A stretch of DNA of 64,000 nucleotides from Bradymonas sediminis (GCF_003258315.1 NZ_CP030032.1:1650001-1714000); one strand, 5' to 3'; shown: positions 34,432-45,894, counted from the stretch's first letter. Notes: a model not told the origin generated them from the letters alone. Made by a program: numbers and translations.

Positions 34432-37155
34432 TTATTTGAAATAGTTTCCCCATTTCAACTCGGTGCTGCCCCAGAGGCGGATGCGGCGAAGGGCGAGGTC
34501 GAGCAAGAGCAGGCCGAGGGCCACGATGAGGAAATAGGGCCACAATTCGCGGCGGTATTTGACCTCTTCGCCCATCGGGTCGAAGAGGGTCTCGGCCGTC
34601 GGGTTGGTCGCGCCGCCGGCGATGGCCGCGGCCTGTTGGAGCATCTGGCGATTGGGCTCCAGGAATAGATATTCGCGGGCGTAGGGATAGGAGATGCTGC
34701 CGAGGCTCACCGCCAGGGTGTCGCCGTCGATATCGTGGCGCGCCTTGAGGCCGTAGGAGCCGTATTCGTCCAGCTCGACCCGGGTTTCATAGCGTCCCGC
34801 GGCGGTCTGCTCCAGGGTGACGGTCTTATTTTTGCCCGACGGCGTGCGCAGCGTCACTGACGACTGCAGCCCGTTGATGAAGCGGTCGTCCTGGCCAACC
34901 GCGTCGACCACGAGATGCGCGCGGCCCTGGTCGATCTCGGTGCGCATCGCCAGGTTCATGCGGTCATCGGTGCGCATGGTGTCGCGGATAAGTTGGGCCC
35001 AGAATTTCGAGTAGCCCGGCCAGCGAACCCATTGCACCGCCCAGCGGTTTTTAAGGTCCGATGTGAAGACGACAACCTTGCCTAACCCGCGGCGCCAGCG
35101 CACCAGGATGGGCTCGTTATAGTCGGAGACCATCAGGGTTTCGGCCCCGCGTTTGGCCTGGGTGGATACGTAGCCCAAAAGATAGGGCGCGCGCGAGAAG
35201 TCGATGCCTTTGAGCATCTGCGTCTGCTTGACGACCCTGGGGCGGAAGGGCTCCTCGACCATCGATGAGCGCGACACCGTGGAGGTCTCTTTCATGAAAA
35301 TGCGCGGAATATTATAGGGGTTGCTGGTGAAATAATAGCGCCCGCCGCCGCCCTCCGCGATCCGTTTGAGCAGCGTCGACGCCGACTCGCCGCCCACCGC
35401 CACCGTCGAGACGGTCATATCTGAGATGCGCATCGACGGGAGCAATTCGGAGAAGATATTGCTCGAGTCCGAGTGGCCGTCGGTGAGCAGGATGACGTGT
35501 TTTTTGCGCGCTGGCGTGAGCAAAAGTGTCTCAAACGCAGCTTCGATTCCGCTGGCGATATTGGTGCCGCCGCTGGGCTGCAGCCGGCTGATATCGCTCA
35601 AGATGCGCACGCGGTTGGTCGCCTTTTGCATGCGCACCAGATGCTCCACCGTATCGTCAAATGCGATGACGCCGACCTTGTCGTTTTTGCCCAGAATCTT
35701 GACCGCCGCCTTGGATGCCTCTTTGGCCAATTCGATGCGGTCGCCGGCCATCGAGCCGGATTTGTCAATGACCAGCATCAGGGCAAGGCTCGGGGTCTCG
35801 CGCTTTTTCTTGGGCTCGAATTCGACCGGAAGGATCTCTTCCAAATAACTCCCATAATAGCCGCCTGGGCCGAAGGAAGAGTCGCCGCCGACCATGACCA
35901 GGCCGCCGCCGAGCTCTTTGACATATTGGTCCAGCAGCTTCATCTGCTCGGTCGACATATAGGTCGCGGCGAGGTCCGAGATGAGCACCAGGTCAAAGCT
36001 CTCGAATTCTTTGAGGGTTTTGGGCAGCCCCATCGGCCCGCGCGTCTCCAACTCGAATTGCTGGTCGCGCATCGCGCGCTCCAAATACAGGCGCGAGCGA
36101 ATCTCTCCCTCGACATAGAGCACCCGCGGCTTGCCGCTGATATTGGTGCTGTAGACATATTGGTTATTGGCCTCGAAATGGTCTTCGCCGTCGACCTTCA
36201 TCTCGAGCTTGAATTCCATAAAGCCGGGCTCTGAGACGACCGTCTCGAAGACGACTTCGTTGACGCCGGTCTCCAGATCAACCTTTTGGGTGCCCGCCCT
36301 GAAGTCATTTTGCCAGAGTTGAAGGGTCGCCGAATCCGGGTGATTTGAGAAGATCTGGGCGGTGATCTTAAAGGGCGTACCGAGCTCGATTTTCTCCGGC
36401 ACATCGAGCGCGCGCACCATGACCTCGGGGCGCATCTCAATCTCGGTTTCCTTATTATAGAGGCGGATGCCGAACTCATTGGCGCGGTGGGCTTCGCTTA
36501 GGAAATCACCGCGGGTTTCGTTGCCGTCCGAGATGATGACGATGCGTTTGATATGGTCCTGCGGGAAGAGACCGTAGGCCATGCGAAGGGCTGCGGCCGG
36601 GTTGGTGTCGAGGCCGTCATCCTCGGCAGCGGGGCGCGCGATTTCGGTGAGCGCGCCCTCGGCGGGCAGCGCGATGCTGTAGGGATGGCGCGCAAAGCCC
36701 AGCACCTGGACCTCGTCGCGCTCACCGCGGGCGTCCCGGGCCTGATTGATATATTCAAGTGCTTCTTTAATGGATGAGTCTGGAACCGAGGCAGACGTAT
36801 CAACCAGGAAGATCGTGGAAACACGAGATTCAAAACTCGTCAGCACCACTTGAATAAGCGCCCCGGTCAGCGCCGCGATGATCAGCCCGCGCATCACGAT
36901 ATTGATGACGCGCTGGGCGCGCGGCAGGTCGCTCAGCGTGAAGCGATTCACTAGCGGCAAGACAGGCAAGATCAGCAACACACCGAAGAAGAGCGGGGCC
37001 AGAATCTCGACGCTTCGTCCCTGGAACTCGAACGCGATCAGGTCAACGCCGGGCTCCACAATTCGGTTAAAGAACGCGTATCCCATCGCCAACCACGCGC
37101 CGACCAGGAGCACCCAGAATAAGGCTTCGGTGATTTTGTTGGGTTTAATAATCAT
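34432..37155 (-). CDS. Membrane protein with two VWA domains and a GATase1-like insertion
   Basis: A 907-residue membrane protein. Three hydrophobic segments lie near the N-terminus (within residues 9-110) and one near the C-terminus (FLIVALGLLLLDLALRRI). It carries two VWA-type MIDAS motifs, FLVDTSASV and LVIDKSGSM. Before the second it has a GATase1-like sequence (DLVLISDLAATYMSTEQ...LGGGLVMVGGDSSFGPGG), the COG5426-like layout of ChlD-type proteins. VWA domains bind metal and protein ligands. It ends the five-gene operon with MoxR and DUF58; in MoxR systems such VWA proteins act as AAA partners. Confidence 0.88.
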   Translation of the reverse strand: MIIKPNKITEALFWVLLVGAWLAMGYAFFNRIVEPGVDLIAFEFQGRSVEILAPLFFGVLLILPVLPLVNRFTLSDLPRAQRVINIVMRGLIIAALTGALIQVVLTSFESRVSTIFLVDTSASVPDSSIKEALEYINQARDARGERDEVQVLGFARHPYSIALPAEGALTEIARPAAEDDGLDTNPAAALRMAYGLFPQDHIKRIVIISDGNETRGDFLSEAHRANEFGIRLYNKETEIEMRPEVMVRALDVPEKIELGTPFKITAQIFSNHPDSATLQLWQNDFRAGTQKVDLETGVNEVVFETVVSEPGFMEFKLEMKVDGEDHFEANNQYVYSTNISGKPRVLYVEGEIRSRLYLERAMRDQQFELETRGPMGLPKTLKEFESFDLVLISDLAATYMSTEQMKLLDQYVKELGGGLVMVGGDSSFGPGGYYGSYLEEILPVEFEPKKKRETPSLALMLVIDKSGSMAGDRIELAKEASKAAVKILGKNDKVGVIAFDDTVEHLVRMQKATNRVRILSDISRLQPSGGTNIASGIEAAFETLLLTPARKKHVILLTDGHSDSSNIFSELLPSMRISDMTVSTVAVGGESASTLLKRIAEGGGGRYYFTSNPYNIPRIFMKETSTVSRSSMVEEPFRPRVVKQTQMLKGIDFSRAPYLLGYVSTQAKRGAETLMVSDYNEPILVRWRRGLGKVVVFTSDLKNRWAVQWVRWPGYSKFWAQLIRDTMRTDDRMNLAMRTEIDQGRAHLVVDAVGQDDRFINGLQSSVTLRTPSGKNKTVTLEQTAAGRYETRVELDEYGSYGLKARHDIDGDTLAVSLGSISYPYAREYLFLEPNRQMLQQAAAIAGGATNPTAETLFDPMGEEVKYRRELWPYFLIVALGLLLLDLALRRIRLWGSTELKWGNYFK

Positions 37156-37191
37156 CGCCAGTCTCTACTTTTCGATTCTGAAGAATCCAGA

Positions 37192-39108
37192 TTAAACGGT
37201 GATGCGACGGTTATAGCTAAACCATTCGAGCAGCAGCAGCGCGAGCAGGGCGAGTATCGCCCAGATCCACAATTCGTTGCGCTCGAAGATCAGATTATCG
37301 ACGCCTTGCTCGACCTCTTTGTCTCCCAATTCGAGGTCGGTCGGCGTGATGCGCGACTCCTCGGGATTCGAGAGATTGCCGGCGATGGTCTGTCGAACCT
37401 TGGTCGGGTTCTCGCCGCTGGTCGACGCGGTGATGGTATAAAAACCGATCTCATCGCCCTGAAAAAGCGCGCGTTTATTAAACGCTGGGACTTCGATTTG
37501 CTCGCCGCTCGGGCGAGTCACTGTGGCCTTGTCGACGTCGATTCCCAGGTCCACCGCCCAGGTCTCGCCGGTGGTATAATTCGGGATATAGCTGGCGTCA
37601 TCGAGGGTGAAATAGTCGATGATATTGATCATGAGGACCGGCAGCGCGACGCGAAGCGGCAGGTCACTCTTCTGGATATCGAAGGCGATGCCGACCATCT
37701 TTTGGTCGACCTCGGCGCGGGTGACGACGATCGGCTTGCCGAAGGAGGACGCGACCACCGAGTCCCAGCGCCCGGTGCGCCACTGAGACGCCTCGGTGAT
37801 GTTGAGGTCCTTGAGCGTTATCCAACGCATCAACGGATGGCTCTTCTGCACCGTCGTGATGATCGGGTCTTCGATGACGCCGCTGACCTCCCAGGGGGAG
37901 TTTTCGGCCGGCGGGTTAAAGAACACGAAGTTTCCGGCCTCGGGCAATATATCTTTGGGCGGGGCGAAGCGGTCGAATAGAGTGACGTCATATTGCCCAG
38001 ACATCTCGGGCGTATATTCGGCCGTGGCGACCTTCTTTAGTTTGATATTTAGGTTCAGCATCAACGGGCCCTCCAGGAAGAGGTTCCCGTCGCTGACCAG
38101 CAAGACGCTGGCTTTTTGGGTCTTCGGCAGCATCGCGAAGGCCCGGTTGTCCATCGGGAAATGGTCGCGGGCGTCGCGGCTGGTCAGGCGCACGCGCGCC
38201 TCAAGTCGCTCGCCGGCGACGGCCTGGCTTGGGTAGAAGTCCTGCTTGGTCTCGTTGGCCTCAAGTCGAATCGGTTTGGTGTCGACGAGGCGGCCGTCGG
38301 CGTAGATCTCGAGCTCGGCCTCGACCGAGCGGTCAAAATAATTGCGCACCTGCACAAAGAGCTCGTAGTCGAGCTTGTTGGACAGGTAGCGGCGAACATT
38401 AAAGGCGGTGACGCCGATATTTCCGCCGCTCTCGCCGACCTTGAGGTGGCGAATAATGGTGTTCTCACCGAAGTCGAACTTATCGAGCGTCGCCTCCCTA
38501 AGACCCGCGCCGTCGCTGATGAGCACGAGCTGGGCGTCGGTGGTGCCGCGCAGGGAGTCTGCGGCGAAGCTCAGCGCGTCGTCGTAGGAGGTGCCGGTGG
38601 CGACCGCCTCGATCTCTTGGAGCGGCTTCTCCAGCAGAGATGCCTGCGCAACGAATGGGCTAAGTGGTTGAATATGCTCGTTAAACGCGGCGAGCATGAC
38701 GCGGTCCTCGGGGCCGACCGAGTCGAGAATTTCGGCGGCTTTTTGGCGCGCCACATCCATGCGGTCGGCGCCGCCGCTGACATCGGTCGCCGCCATGCTC
38801 GCCGAATTATCGATGAGCAAGAGCAGGTGGCGACCCTTGACCGCCTCGTCGGATGGGTGCGGGTCGGCCAGGGCAAAGGCCAGCAGGGCGACCATAATGA
38901 TATGGAGCAACCAGGAGAGGATGCGGCGAAACCGACGCCAGAAGCTGGTCTGGGTGCGCTTGTTGGCGAGCACGCGCGACCACAGGTGCGAGAAGGGCAC
39001 CTGAATGCGGCGCTTTCGCAGCTTCAGGAGATAGAGCACGGTCACGCCGACGGCGACGACGCCTGCCAGCGTCATAATCGTGCTGAATGGGAGGCCAGTA
39101 AATTGCAT
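37192..39108 (-). CDS. BatA-like VWA membrane protein
   Basis: A 638-residue protein with the BatA-type N-terminus: LYLLKLRKRRIQVPFSHLW and two TM segments (FSTIMTLAGVVAVGVTVLYLL and LLHIIMVALLAFAL), followed by a VWA domain with MIDAS LLIDNSASMAATD, then a long beta-rich region and a C-terminal TM segment (ELWIWAILALLALLLLEWF). Bat proteins are linked with aerotolerance in Bacteroides, but in this lineage they usually accompany MoxR and DUF58 without that phenotype being known. Its start overlaps the stop of the DUF58 gene by one base. Confidence 0.9.
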   Translation of the reverse strand: MQFTGLPFSTIMTLAGVVAVGVTVLYLLKLRKRRIQVPFSHLWSRVLANKRTQTSFWRRFRRILSWLLHIIMVALLAFALADPHPSDEAVKGRHLLLLIDNSASMAATDVSGGADRMDVARQKAAEILDSVGPEDRVMLAAFNEHIQPLSPFVAQASLLEKPLQEIEAVATGTSYDDALSFAADSLRGTTDAQLVLISDGAGLREATLDKFDFGENTIIRHLKVGESGGNIGVTAFNVRRYLSNKLDYELFVQVRNYFDRSVEAELEIYADGRLVDTKPIRLEANETKQDFYPSQAVAGERLEARVRLTSRDARDHFPMDNRAFAMLPKTQKASVLLVSDGNLFLEGPLMLNLNIKLKKVATAEYTPEMSGQYDVTLFDRFAPPKDILPEAGNFVFFNPPAENSPWEVSGVIEDPIITTVQKSHPLMRWITLKDLNITEASQWRTGRWDSVVASSFGKPIVVTRAEVDQKMVGIAFDIQKSDLPLRVALPVLMINIIDYFTLDDASYIPNYTTGETWAVDLGIDVDKATVTRPSGEQIEVPAFNKRALFQGDEIGFYTITASTSGENPTKVRQTIAGNLSNPEESRITPTDLELGDKEVEQGVDNLIFERNELWIWAILALLALLLLEWFSYNRRITV

Positions 39109-39995
39109 TATTTAAGAAATCCTCCGGCACGAAAGACGCGCAATACCAGCTCGTCGAATGCCTCTTGGATGGGAACCCGGAAATAGAGCACCGATTTGCG
39201 GGTGCAATAATCTTCGAGTTCGTCGCTGAAGTCGATAAACGCCTGGCGGTACTCGCGCACCAGCTCGGGAGTAAGCGTCACCCGACACACCTCCCCGGTC
39301 TCTACGTCCACCAATTCCATCTCGCCCTGGAGCGTCGGGTTCAACTCGCGCTCGTCGTAAATATGCAGGACGATGGGTTCGAATTTGAAATAGCGTAATT
39401 TATTTAAGCCCTCTTCAAACCCGCTTGGGTCGTAAAAATCGCTCAGGACGACCGCGATGCCCTGGCGTTTATTCTGGGTGACGAAGGTCGAGAATGCGTC
39501 CTCAAGCGACGTGTTTTTGCCGGGCTCCAGCTTGCGCAAAAAGTCGAAGATCTTAAAGATCTGCGCCTTGCCGCGGGCGGGCGGCAGCCGGCCGTCCAAT
39601 TTGCTCGAGAAGGGGATTACGCTGACGCGGTCGAGGTTGCTCAGCCCGATATAACCCAGCGCGGCGACCAGTTTTTTGGCGTATTCCCACTTCGTCGGCT
39701 CCCCCAGGATCATCGACGGGCTGCAGTCGATGAGGAAGTAGATATAGAGGTCTTCTTCCTCCTCGAAGAGGCGCAAGAAGAGCTTCTGGGTGCGCGCGAA
39801 GACCTTCCAATCGAGCCCGCGGAAGTCGTCGCCGGGCGCGTAGGGGCGGTGATCGGCGAAGTCGATGCCGCTGCCGACCAGCCGCGTCTTTCGCTTGGCC
39901 TGGTTTTTGCCGGCCACGATCTTCTTGGAGACGACGTAGAGGTACTCAAGCTTCTTGAGGAACGCGTCGTCAAATGGGTCGTCTTTGGGAGCCAT
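39108..39995 (-). CDS. DUF58 domain protein
   Basis: A 295-residue protein with the DUF58 signature: SGIDFADHRPYAPGDDFRGLDWK and LIDCSPSM, where the Asp-x-Ser-x-Ser resembles a VWA MIDAS. DUF58 proteins are the constant companions of MoxR AAA ATPases. There is no membrane segment. It overlaps the next gene by one base and follows the MoxR gene by nine bases. Confidence 0.93.
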   Translation of the reverse strand: MAPKDDPFDDAFLKKLEYLYVVSKKIVAGKNQAKRKTRLVGSGIDFADHRPYAPGDDFRGLDWKVFARTQKLFLRLFEEEEDLYIYFLIDCSPSMILGEPTKWEYAKKLVAALGYIGLSNLDRVSVIPFSSKLDGRLPPARGKAQIFKIFDFLRKLEPGKNTSLEDAFSTFVTQNKRQGIAVVLSDFYDPSGFEEGLNKLRYFKFEPIVLHIYDERELNPTLQGEMELVDVETGEVCRVTLTPELVREYRQAFIDFSDELEDYCTRKSVLYFRVPIQEAFDELVLRVFRAGGFLK

Positions 39996-40004
39996 ATATC
40001 CTGC

Positions 40005-41024
<1,020 letters not shown>

Positions 41025-41099
41025 GCCGTTGAACTCCCTGCAGTTTAGACGGTGGATTGGGGCGCGGGTATCAGCCGCGCGCACCCGGTGTGCTGCGCA

Positions 41100-43130
41100 T
41101 CAATCGCGCGGCTTGATAAGCTCGAAATAGCGTTTGATATAGTAGCGGTAGCCGGCGGGGACCTCTTCGCGGTCCATGACTTCCTCGACCACCGATTCAT
41201 AGTCGACGTAGACGTCTTTATATTCGGTGGTGGCGAAGCCTTCTTCGCTGGCGGCGCTGATGATCTCGGATTTAGTGGGGCCATCGCCGTCGGCGCCCTC
41301 TAGCTTGGTGTCCTTGCCCTGGCTATCCATCTTGGTGGCCTCGCCGAGCTCTTTATTTCCCTCGCCTTCGCCGGCGCCGTTGGCCTCCTGGGCGTCGCCG
41401 CCGCCGGGCTTGTCCATCGGTTTATTTTTATTCGCCCCGGCTTCTTTGCCCTCGCCATCCTGCTCGCCCTTGGCGCGCTCCAGGAATTTACGCATCGCCT
41501 CGGACTCTTCGCCGTCTTGGTCGGATTCCTGCGGCGAGGAGCGGCGCATGGTCTCTTTCATCTGGTCGAGTTGCTTTTTGGCCTGCTCGCGAAGCTCACG
41601 GCTCTTCTGCTGCTCGCCGCCTTTTTTTAGGGCTTCAGCGGCGTCTTCAGCCATCTTTCCGGCCTGTTCTCTGGGCGAAGATTGGCCGTCTTTTTGGCTA
41701 TCCTGGCTATCTTTGCCTTCCTTACCGTCGTTGCCTTTCTCTTCGCCTTTTTTGCCCTGCTCGCCTTTTTTGCTCTGCTCGCCTTGTTTGTCCTTCTGAC
41801 CCTCTTGTTTGGCGTTTGGGTCCTTCTGTTCGCCTTTCTCCCCCTTTTCACCGGTGTTCTGGCCTTTCTCTCCCTCTTCCTTCAGCTTCTTGGCCATATC
41901 CTTGGTGTTACGTCGGATCTGTTTGAGCTGACGGTTGGCGGGGCGCTCCTGGTTTTTCTTCTGGCGCTTCTCGATATCGTCGAGCTTTTCTTTGGCGCGG
42001 TCGAGCTGATTCTTCTCGTCAGCGCTCAGGTTGCCCTTCATGTCGAGCTTCTTGCTCAGGCTATCGATGAGGTCGCGATGCTTCTCGGCCAGCGCCTTGA
42101 GGGCGGGGTCTTCCAGATCGATCTTATCGGCGAAGCTCTCCATCAGCTTGGCCAGGCGCTCGGCGTCTTCCTTGCTGATATCTTTGTCCTTTAACTTCTC
42201 GGCCAATTTGTTCAGCGCGTCCGAGGCCTTGGAGAGGTCTTTTTCTTTGAAGGCGTCGATGGCCTCTTGCAATTCCTCATGTTTTTTGAGCTCTTCGGAA
42301 GCTTCTTTCTCAAGCTCCTCGGCGGCCTTTTTTAACTTGTCCGCGATCTCTTCGGTGGTCTCATCTTCGAGGGTGTTGAAGTATTTTTCCTCAATTTGAT
42401 CGATACGCTCCAGGAATTCTTTCTCGGAGATTTCCTGATTCTCTACGTCGTCGAGCAGCGACTCCATCTCATCGAGCAGGGCTTGAACCCGAGGGTCTTC
42501 GACGTCGCTGAGCGCCTTCTTCATCTGCTCGAGGCGGTCGCGCTCGATGGCCAGGGTTGACGCGCTGAGCACCCGGTCGTGCTTGATGATGAGCGGCTCC
42601 GGCAGCGGATGGGTGTGCGAGGGCGGGCGGAAGAACGACAGCAAGATCAGCGCGACCAAAAAGATGCCGAACGGGACCAGGTCGGTGGGCCGGCGAAAGG
42701 GCGCAGCGATCGCGGTGTCGACCTTATCTTGATGGGCCAGCGCGTCGCGAATCTGGGCGCGCACGAAGGCATCATCTTTGCCCGCCTCCAGCAGACTCAA
42801 GGCCGTGGAGAGGCGGTCGTGGAGGTCGTTGGCGCGGTCGATGCGCTGGGCGAGGGCGACGCGGTCGATGTTGGAGAACCAGCCCCACAGCGCCATGCCG
42901 ATCGGCAGGGCGGCCAGGGCAAGCGCCAAGATGACCAGCGTGTCCCAGCTCATCCACAGGGTCGTGTAGAGCGTGACGACGACCGCCATCAGCATCAAAT
43001 AGACGACGCCGCCCGCGGTGCCACGCTCCAGCGCGCGCTGGAAGCGAACGCGACGCTCCACGCGTTTGACCAGCGCCAGGATCTGGCGGCGCTGGGCGGC
43101 GGCTTCAGGTTGTGGAGTTTGGCTATCCAT
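41100..43130 (-). CDS. Large charged membrane protein (DUF4175-like) with coiled coils
   Basis: A 676-residue protein with three transmembrane segments (about residues 38-58, 63-85, 148-166), then a very long coiled-coil and a Lys/Glu/Gly/Gln low-complexity region (around 430-640), ending in a conserved-looking YKDVYVDYESVVEEVMDRE and a YIKRYFELIKP tail. Such DUF4175-type proteins recur upstream of MoxR/DUF58/VWA genes in planctomycetes and delta-proteobacteria. It is the first gene of the operon. ATG 43130 is used: the next upstream ATG would add 34 unhelpful residues. Confidence 0.8.
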   Translation of the reverse strand: MDSQTPQPEAAAQRRQILALVKRVERRVRFQRALERGTAGGVVYLMLMAVVVTLYTTLWMSWDTLVILALALAALPIGMALWGWFSNIDRVALAQRIDRANDLHDRLSTALSLLEAGKDDAFVRAQIRDALAHQDKVDTAIAAPFRRPTDLVPFGIFLVALILLSFFRPPSHTHPLPEPLIIKHDRVLSASTLAIERDRLEQMKKALSDVEDPRVQALLDEMESLLDDVENQEISEKEFLERIDQIEEKYFNTLEDETTEEIADKLKKAAEELEKEASEELKKHEELQEAIDAFKEKDLSKASDALNKLAEKLKDKDISKEDAERLAKLMESFADKIDLEDPALKALAEKHRDLIDSLSKKLDMKGNLSADEKNQLDRAKEKLDDIEKRQKKNQERPANRQLKQIRRNTKDMAKKLKEEGEKGQNTGEKGEKGEQKDPNAKQEGQKDKQGEQSKKGEQGKKGEEKGNDGKEGKDSQDSQKDGQSSPREQAGKMAEDAAEALKKGGEQQKSRELREQAKKQLDQMKETMRRSSPQESDQDGEESEAMRKFLERAKGEQDGEGKEAGANKNKPMDKPGGGDAQEANGAGEGEGNKELGEATKMDSQGKDTKLEGADGDGPTKSEIISAASEEGFATTEYKDVYVDYESVVEEVMDREEVPAGYRYYIKRYFELIKPRD

Positions 43131-43401
43131 ATCGTCCGTTACTTTGAGCTTGTGAATACGCGTTGTACCCAAATTAGTGCGGCTAAGTCTAACGCAATCG
43201 AAAGCATGGCGCATTCCGATGGGTTTTGCCAACCACCGAAGCGCGCCGTCTACAACATCTCCCCATGGGGTAAGATTCGGTGCTGGCGAGAAATTTCGCG
43301 GAAAGGGCGACGCGGCTTAGCTTTTATCACGCGTCGAAGCGTTGGTGATAGTCAAAAGTAGTTCGGCCCGAGTATCGCGGCTCCGGCACGGATTCGGGCG
43401 C

Positions 43402-44901
43402 TCAGGGGGCCCCTTCGTCGCCGCTGCGGGTGCCCGCGTCGTCGGTGACGCTGAGGAGTTTCGGCGAGGGGTCGGCGGGCGTAAAACGCCATTTGGAGAG
43501 GTGAAATTGACGCCCGCGCACGGTTTCGCCCTCCAAGTCGTGATGCTCAAAGGCTTCCTTATACATGCGGTATTTATGGGCGTTGATTTCGACGGTAATC
43601 GGCGCGGTCTTGCGCTTGTCCTCGCTCGCGTCGAGCGGGATTTCGAGGAGGATGTCGTGGTGTGCCCCCGGGAGGATGCGGTTATCGGTGAGCTTCTCGA
43701 TGCTCGGCCACCATTGGTAGCGCGAGGCGATAAGGTCGCTGGCCTGCGCGATGACCTCGCCCTGGGCGTTGGTCGCGCTGACGTGGATCTCGGCGTGGCG
43801 CTCGGGGTCGCCGGTGGGGAATTTGTGGCCGGCGTTGCGATTGCTCAGGCGCACCCAATAGCGAAGGCAGGGCTGGTCGGCGTCGCAGCGGGTTGAGTCT
43901 GCGCCGAAGTCCGGGTCGGGTGTGCCGGTGGCCTGCGCGTCCGCCGTGGTCGCGAGCAATTCGATATCGACGCCGCTGCCGTAGACCTTTTTGAGCGGCT
44001 CCAGGGCGTCAGCGAACGCGTGCTTCTTTGGGATTAATGAGCCGCCAAACCAGTGGCGCCGGGTCATGCGGGGCGGGCGGTCGAAGGCGCCTGCGAGTTT
44101 TCGCTCAACCTGCGGCATATGACAGGATTGGCAGGTCTGGTCGGTCTTCGGATAGTCGCTGGACGCCCATTCCTTGCCGGTGGTGAAGAAGCAGCCGAGG
44201 TTCTGCGCCGGAAACATCGCCTCGGCGTTATGGCATTGGGTGCAATTGTCGGGCGTGAGGAGTTTGGGATCTTTGGCGGTGGCGTGCGGGGCGTCGGTGT
44301 CGCCAAAGGGCCCGTAGACCACGCCGTCGCGCACATGGCAGGTCGCGCACGAGATCGCCTCGTCCTGGAACTCCCGGTCAAAGCGTGGGTTTTTGGCGTA
44401 AATAGGCTGATTGATTTGGCCGTCTTTGAGATCCACGACTAACTCGGGGAGCTGCTCGATGTTCGGCGTATGGCAATTGACGCACATCCAGCCGACGTCG
44501 TTTTGGTGGTCGTCGCCGCCGCGTGATTTCTCCAACTCGGCCATAAATTGCGCGTCATCGAGCCAGGCGCGCCGATGCGTCGAGAGCTGCCATTCCTGGT
44601 AGATCTCGGTGTGGCAGCCGCCGCAGGTCGACGCCTTGGTGTCGGGCAAGCCGGCCGGCACGTCGTTTGGCGGGCGAGGGCGCTGGAAATACGGGCGCGA
44701 CTCGTAAAACGCCCAGGCCCGCTCGACGACCTCTTCGGGCGGGATGTTGGCGTAGGCTTTCGCCGATGAACCTTCGTGCGGCGCGCTTGCAACTTCGCTA
44801 TCCTCGAGTTCGACCGACTTCTGCACAAAGAAGTAGACGCCTGCGCCTGCAAGTAGGAGTAGGAGCGCGATAAGCAGTGCGATTTTAGGTCGAGACATCA
44901 T
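43402..44901 (-). CDS. Membrane-anchored pentaheme c-type cytochrome
   Basis: A 499-residue protein with an N-terminal anchor (ALLIALLLLLAGAGVYFFV) and five CxxCH heme sites: CGGCH (93-97), CVNCH (140-144), CATCH (185-189), CTQCH (220-224) and CQSCH (257-261). Many other histidines could serve as distal ligands. After the heme block, residues about 270-499 form a beta-rich domain of unknown role. The arrangement resembles cytochrome c554/multiheme electron-transfer proteins. It faces the periplasm and suggests respiratory electron transfer; the partner oxidase or reductase is not visible. Confidence 0.9.
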   Translation of the reverse strand: MMSRPKIALLIALLLLLAGAGVYFFVQKSVELEDSEVASAPHEGSSAKAYANIPPEEVVERAWAFYESRPYFQRPRPPNDVPAGLPDTKASTCGGCHTEIYQEWQLSTHRRAWLDDAQFMAELEKSRGGDDHQNDVGWMCVNCHTPNIEQLPELVVDLKDGQINQPIYAKNPRFDREFQDEAISCATCHVRDGVVYGPFGDTDAPHATAKDPKLLTPDNCTQCHNAEAMFPAQNLGCFFTTGKEWASSDYPKTDQTCQSCHMPQVERKLAGAFDRPPRMTRRHWFGGSLIPKKHAFADALEPLKKVYGSGVDIELLATTADAQATGTPDPDFGADSTRCDADQPCLRYWVRLSNRNAGHKFPTGDPERHAEIHVSATNAQGEVIAQASDLIASRYQWWPSIEKLTDNRILPGAHHDILLEIPLDASEDKRKTAPITVEINAHKYRMYKEAFEHHDLEGETVRGRQFHLSKWRFTPADPSPKLLSVTDDAGTRSGDEGAP

Positions 44902-44934
44902 GGATAGGTGCTTTGCGGGCGGGAGAAATGGCTA

Positions 44935-44960
44935 AATCTCGGCGCCGGTGCGCCGAGATT
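44935..44960 (-). terminator. Hairpin after the OMP gene
   Basis: AATCTCGGCGC pairs with GCGCCGAGATT around a four-base loop. On the minus strand it is followed by only TTTAG, so termination is moderately likely. Confidence 0.45.
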
Positions 44961-44997
44961 CGGTGGATGGCTGCAGCAGACGTCCCCCCGGGCCGGC

Positions 44998-45894
44998 TTA
45001 TTCGTAGGGGTTCTGGAAGACGTCGCCGCTATAGCTGAGGCCGAGCGTTGCCGTCCATCCCTGGGCGACGAATTCACCCACCGGAATATAACTAGCGTTG
45101 GCCTCGAGGGCAAAGCCGGCGTAGATATTCGCGATGACGCCGCCCGAAAGGTTGAGGTAGCTTTTGGTGGGGCGCTCGTTGTCGCTGGTGAGCGTCTGGA
45201 CGCCGTCGGCGCGTACCATCAGCGCGATACGCTCGGGCCAGACGAAGACGCCGAAATCCGCGGCGAAGTCGACGCCATCACCAAAGCCGTTGAGGCGAAT
45301 GCGCGGCCCGGTTTGCACGCCGAACCAGCCCGGGATGGGGTAGAGGGAGCAGCCAAATGATGCGTGGGCCACGAGATCCACGCTGCCGTCGCCGAGCGCG
45401 GGCGTATAGCGCTGCACACCCTGTTTTCCCATATCGACCGCGCTTAAGCCGTTCTGCGCGCTGAGCGTGCCGGAGTACAGCGGGATGCGCGCGCCGGGGG
45501 CGACCGACGCCGAGCAGGAGCCCTCAAGCACCGCAATTTGCAGGGCGAGGTCGAGGTCGCCGGCGCCCCAGCGGTGGTAGCGCTCGCGCGGGCTGATCTC
45601 GTTGGTGCTCTTATAGAACGCCGTATTGAAGTTCAGGGCGACTCCGGGGAATACGCCCACCTCGCCGTAAAGACCCAGGCCCTTCTGCGAGGCGCTATAC
45701 CCCGCGTCGACCAACTCTCCGTCGAGGTTAAACGCCTGGTCGCTGGAGAAACTGGAGCCCGACACCTTCAGATAAGACTCCCCGGGGGCCTTGACCCACG
45801 GGCCCGCGTGGGCGGGCGCCGCGAGGCCGGCGAGGAGGGTAAGGCCGCCCAGAAGGGCGGCGAAATGCGTGTGCTTATTCACTGTGATTCTCAA
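44998..45894 (-). CDS. Probable outer-membrane beta-barrel protein
   Basis: A 298-residue protein with a cleavable signal peptide (AGLAAPAHAGPW). It has alternating hydrophobic/aromatic strands with frequent Gly and Asn (for example KGLGLYGEVGVFPGVALNFNTAFY), no obvious helices, and ends with a short aromatic-poor tail NPYE. This pattern fits a transporter-type barrel, but the final residue is not aromatic as in most barrel proteins. Its start overlaps the end of the rhodanese lipoprotein gene by 20 bases, so both are co-translated. Confidence 0.7.
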   Translation of the reverse strand: MRITVNKHTHFAALLGGLTLLAGLAAPAHAGPWVKAPGESYLKVSGSSFSSDQAFNLDGELVDAGYSASQKGLGLYGEVGVFPGVALNFNTAFYKSTNEISPRERYHRWGAGDLDLALQIAVLEGSCSASVAPGARIPLYSGTLSAQNGLSAVDMGKQGVQRYTPALGDGSVDLVAHASFGCSLYPIPGWFGVQTGPRIRLNGFGDGVDFAADFGVFVWPERIALMVRADGVQTLTSDNERPTKSYLNLSGGVIANIYAGFALEANASYIPVGEFVAQGWTATLGLSYSGDVFQNPYE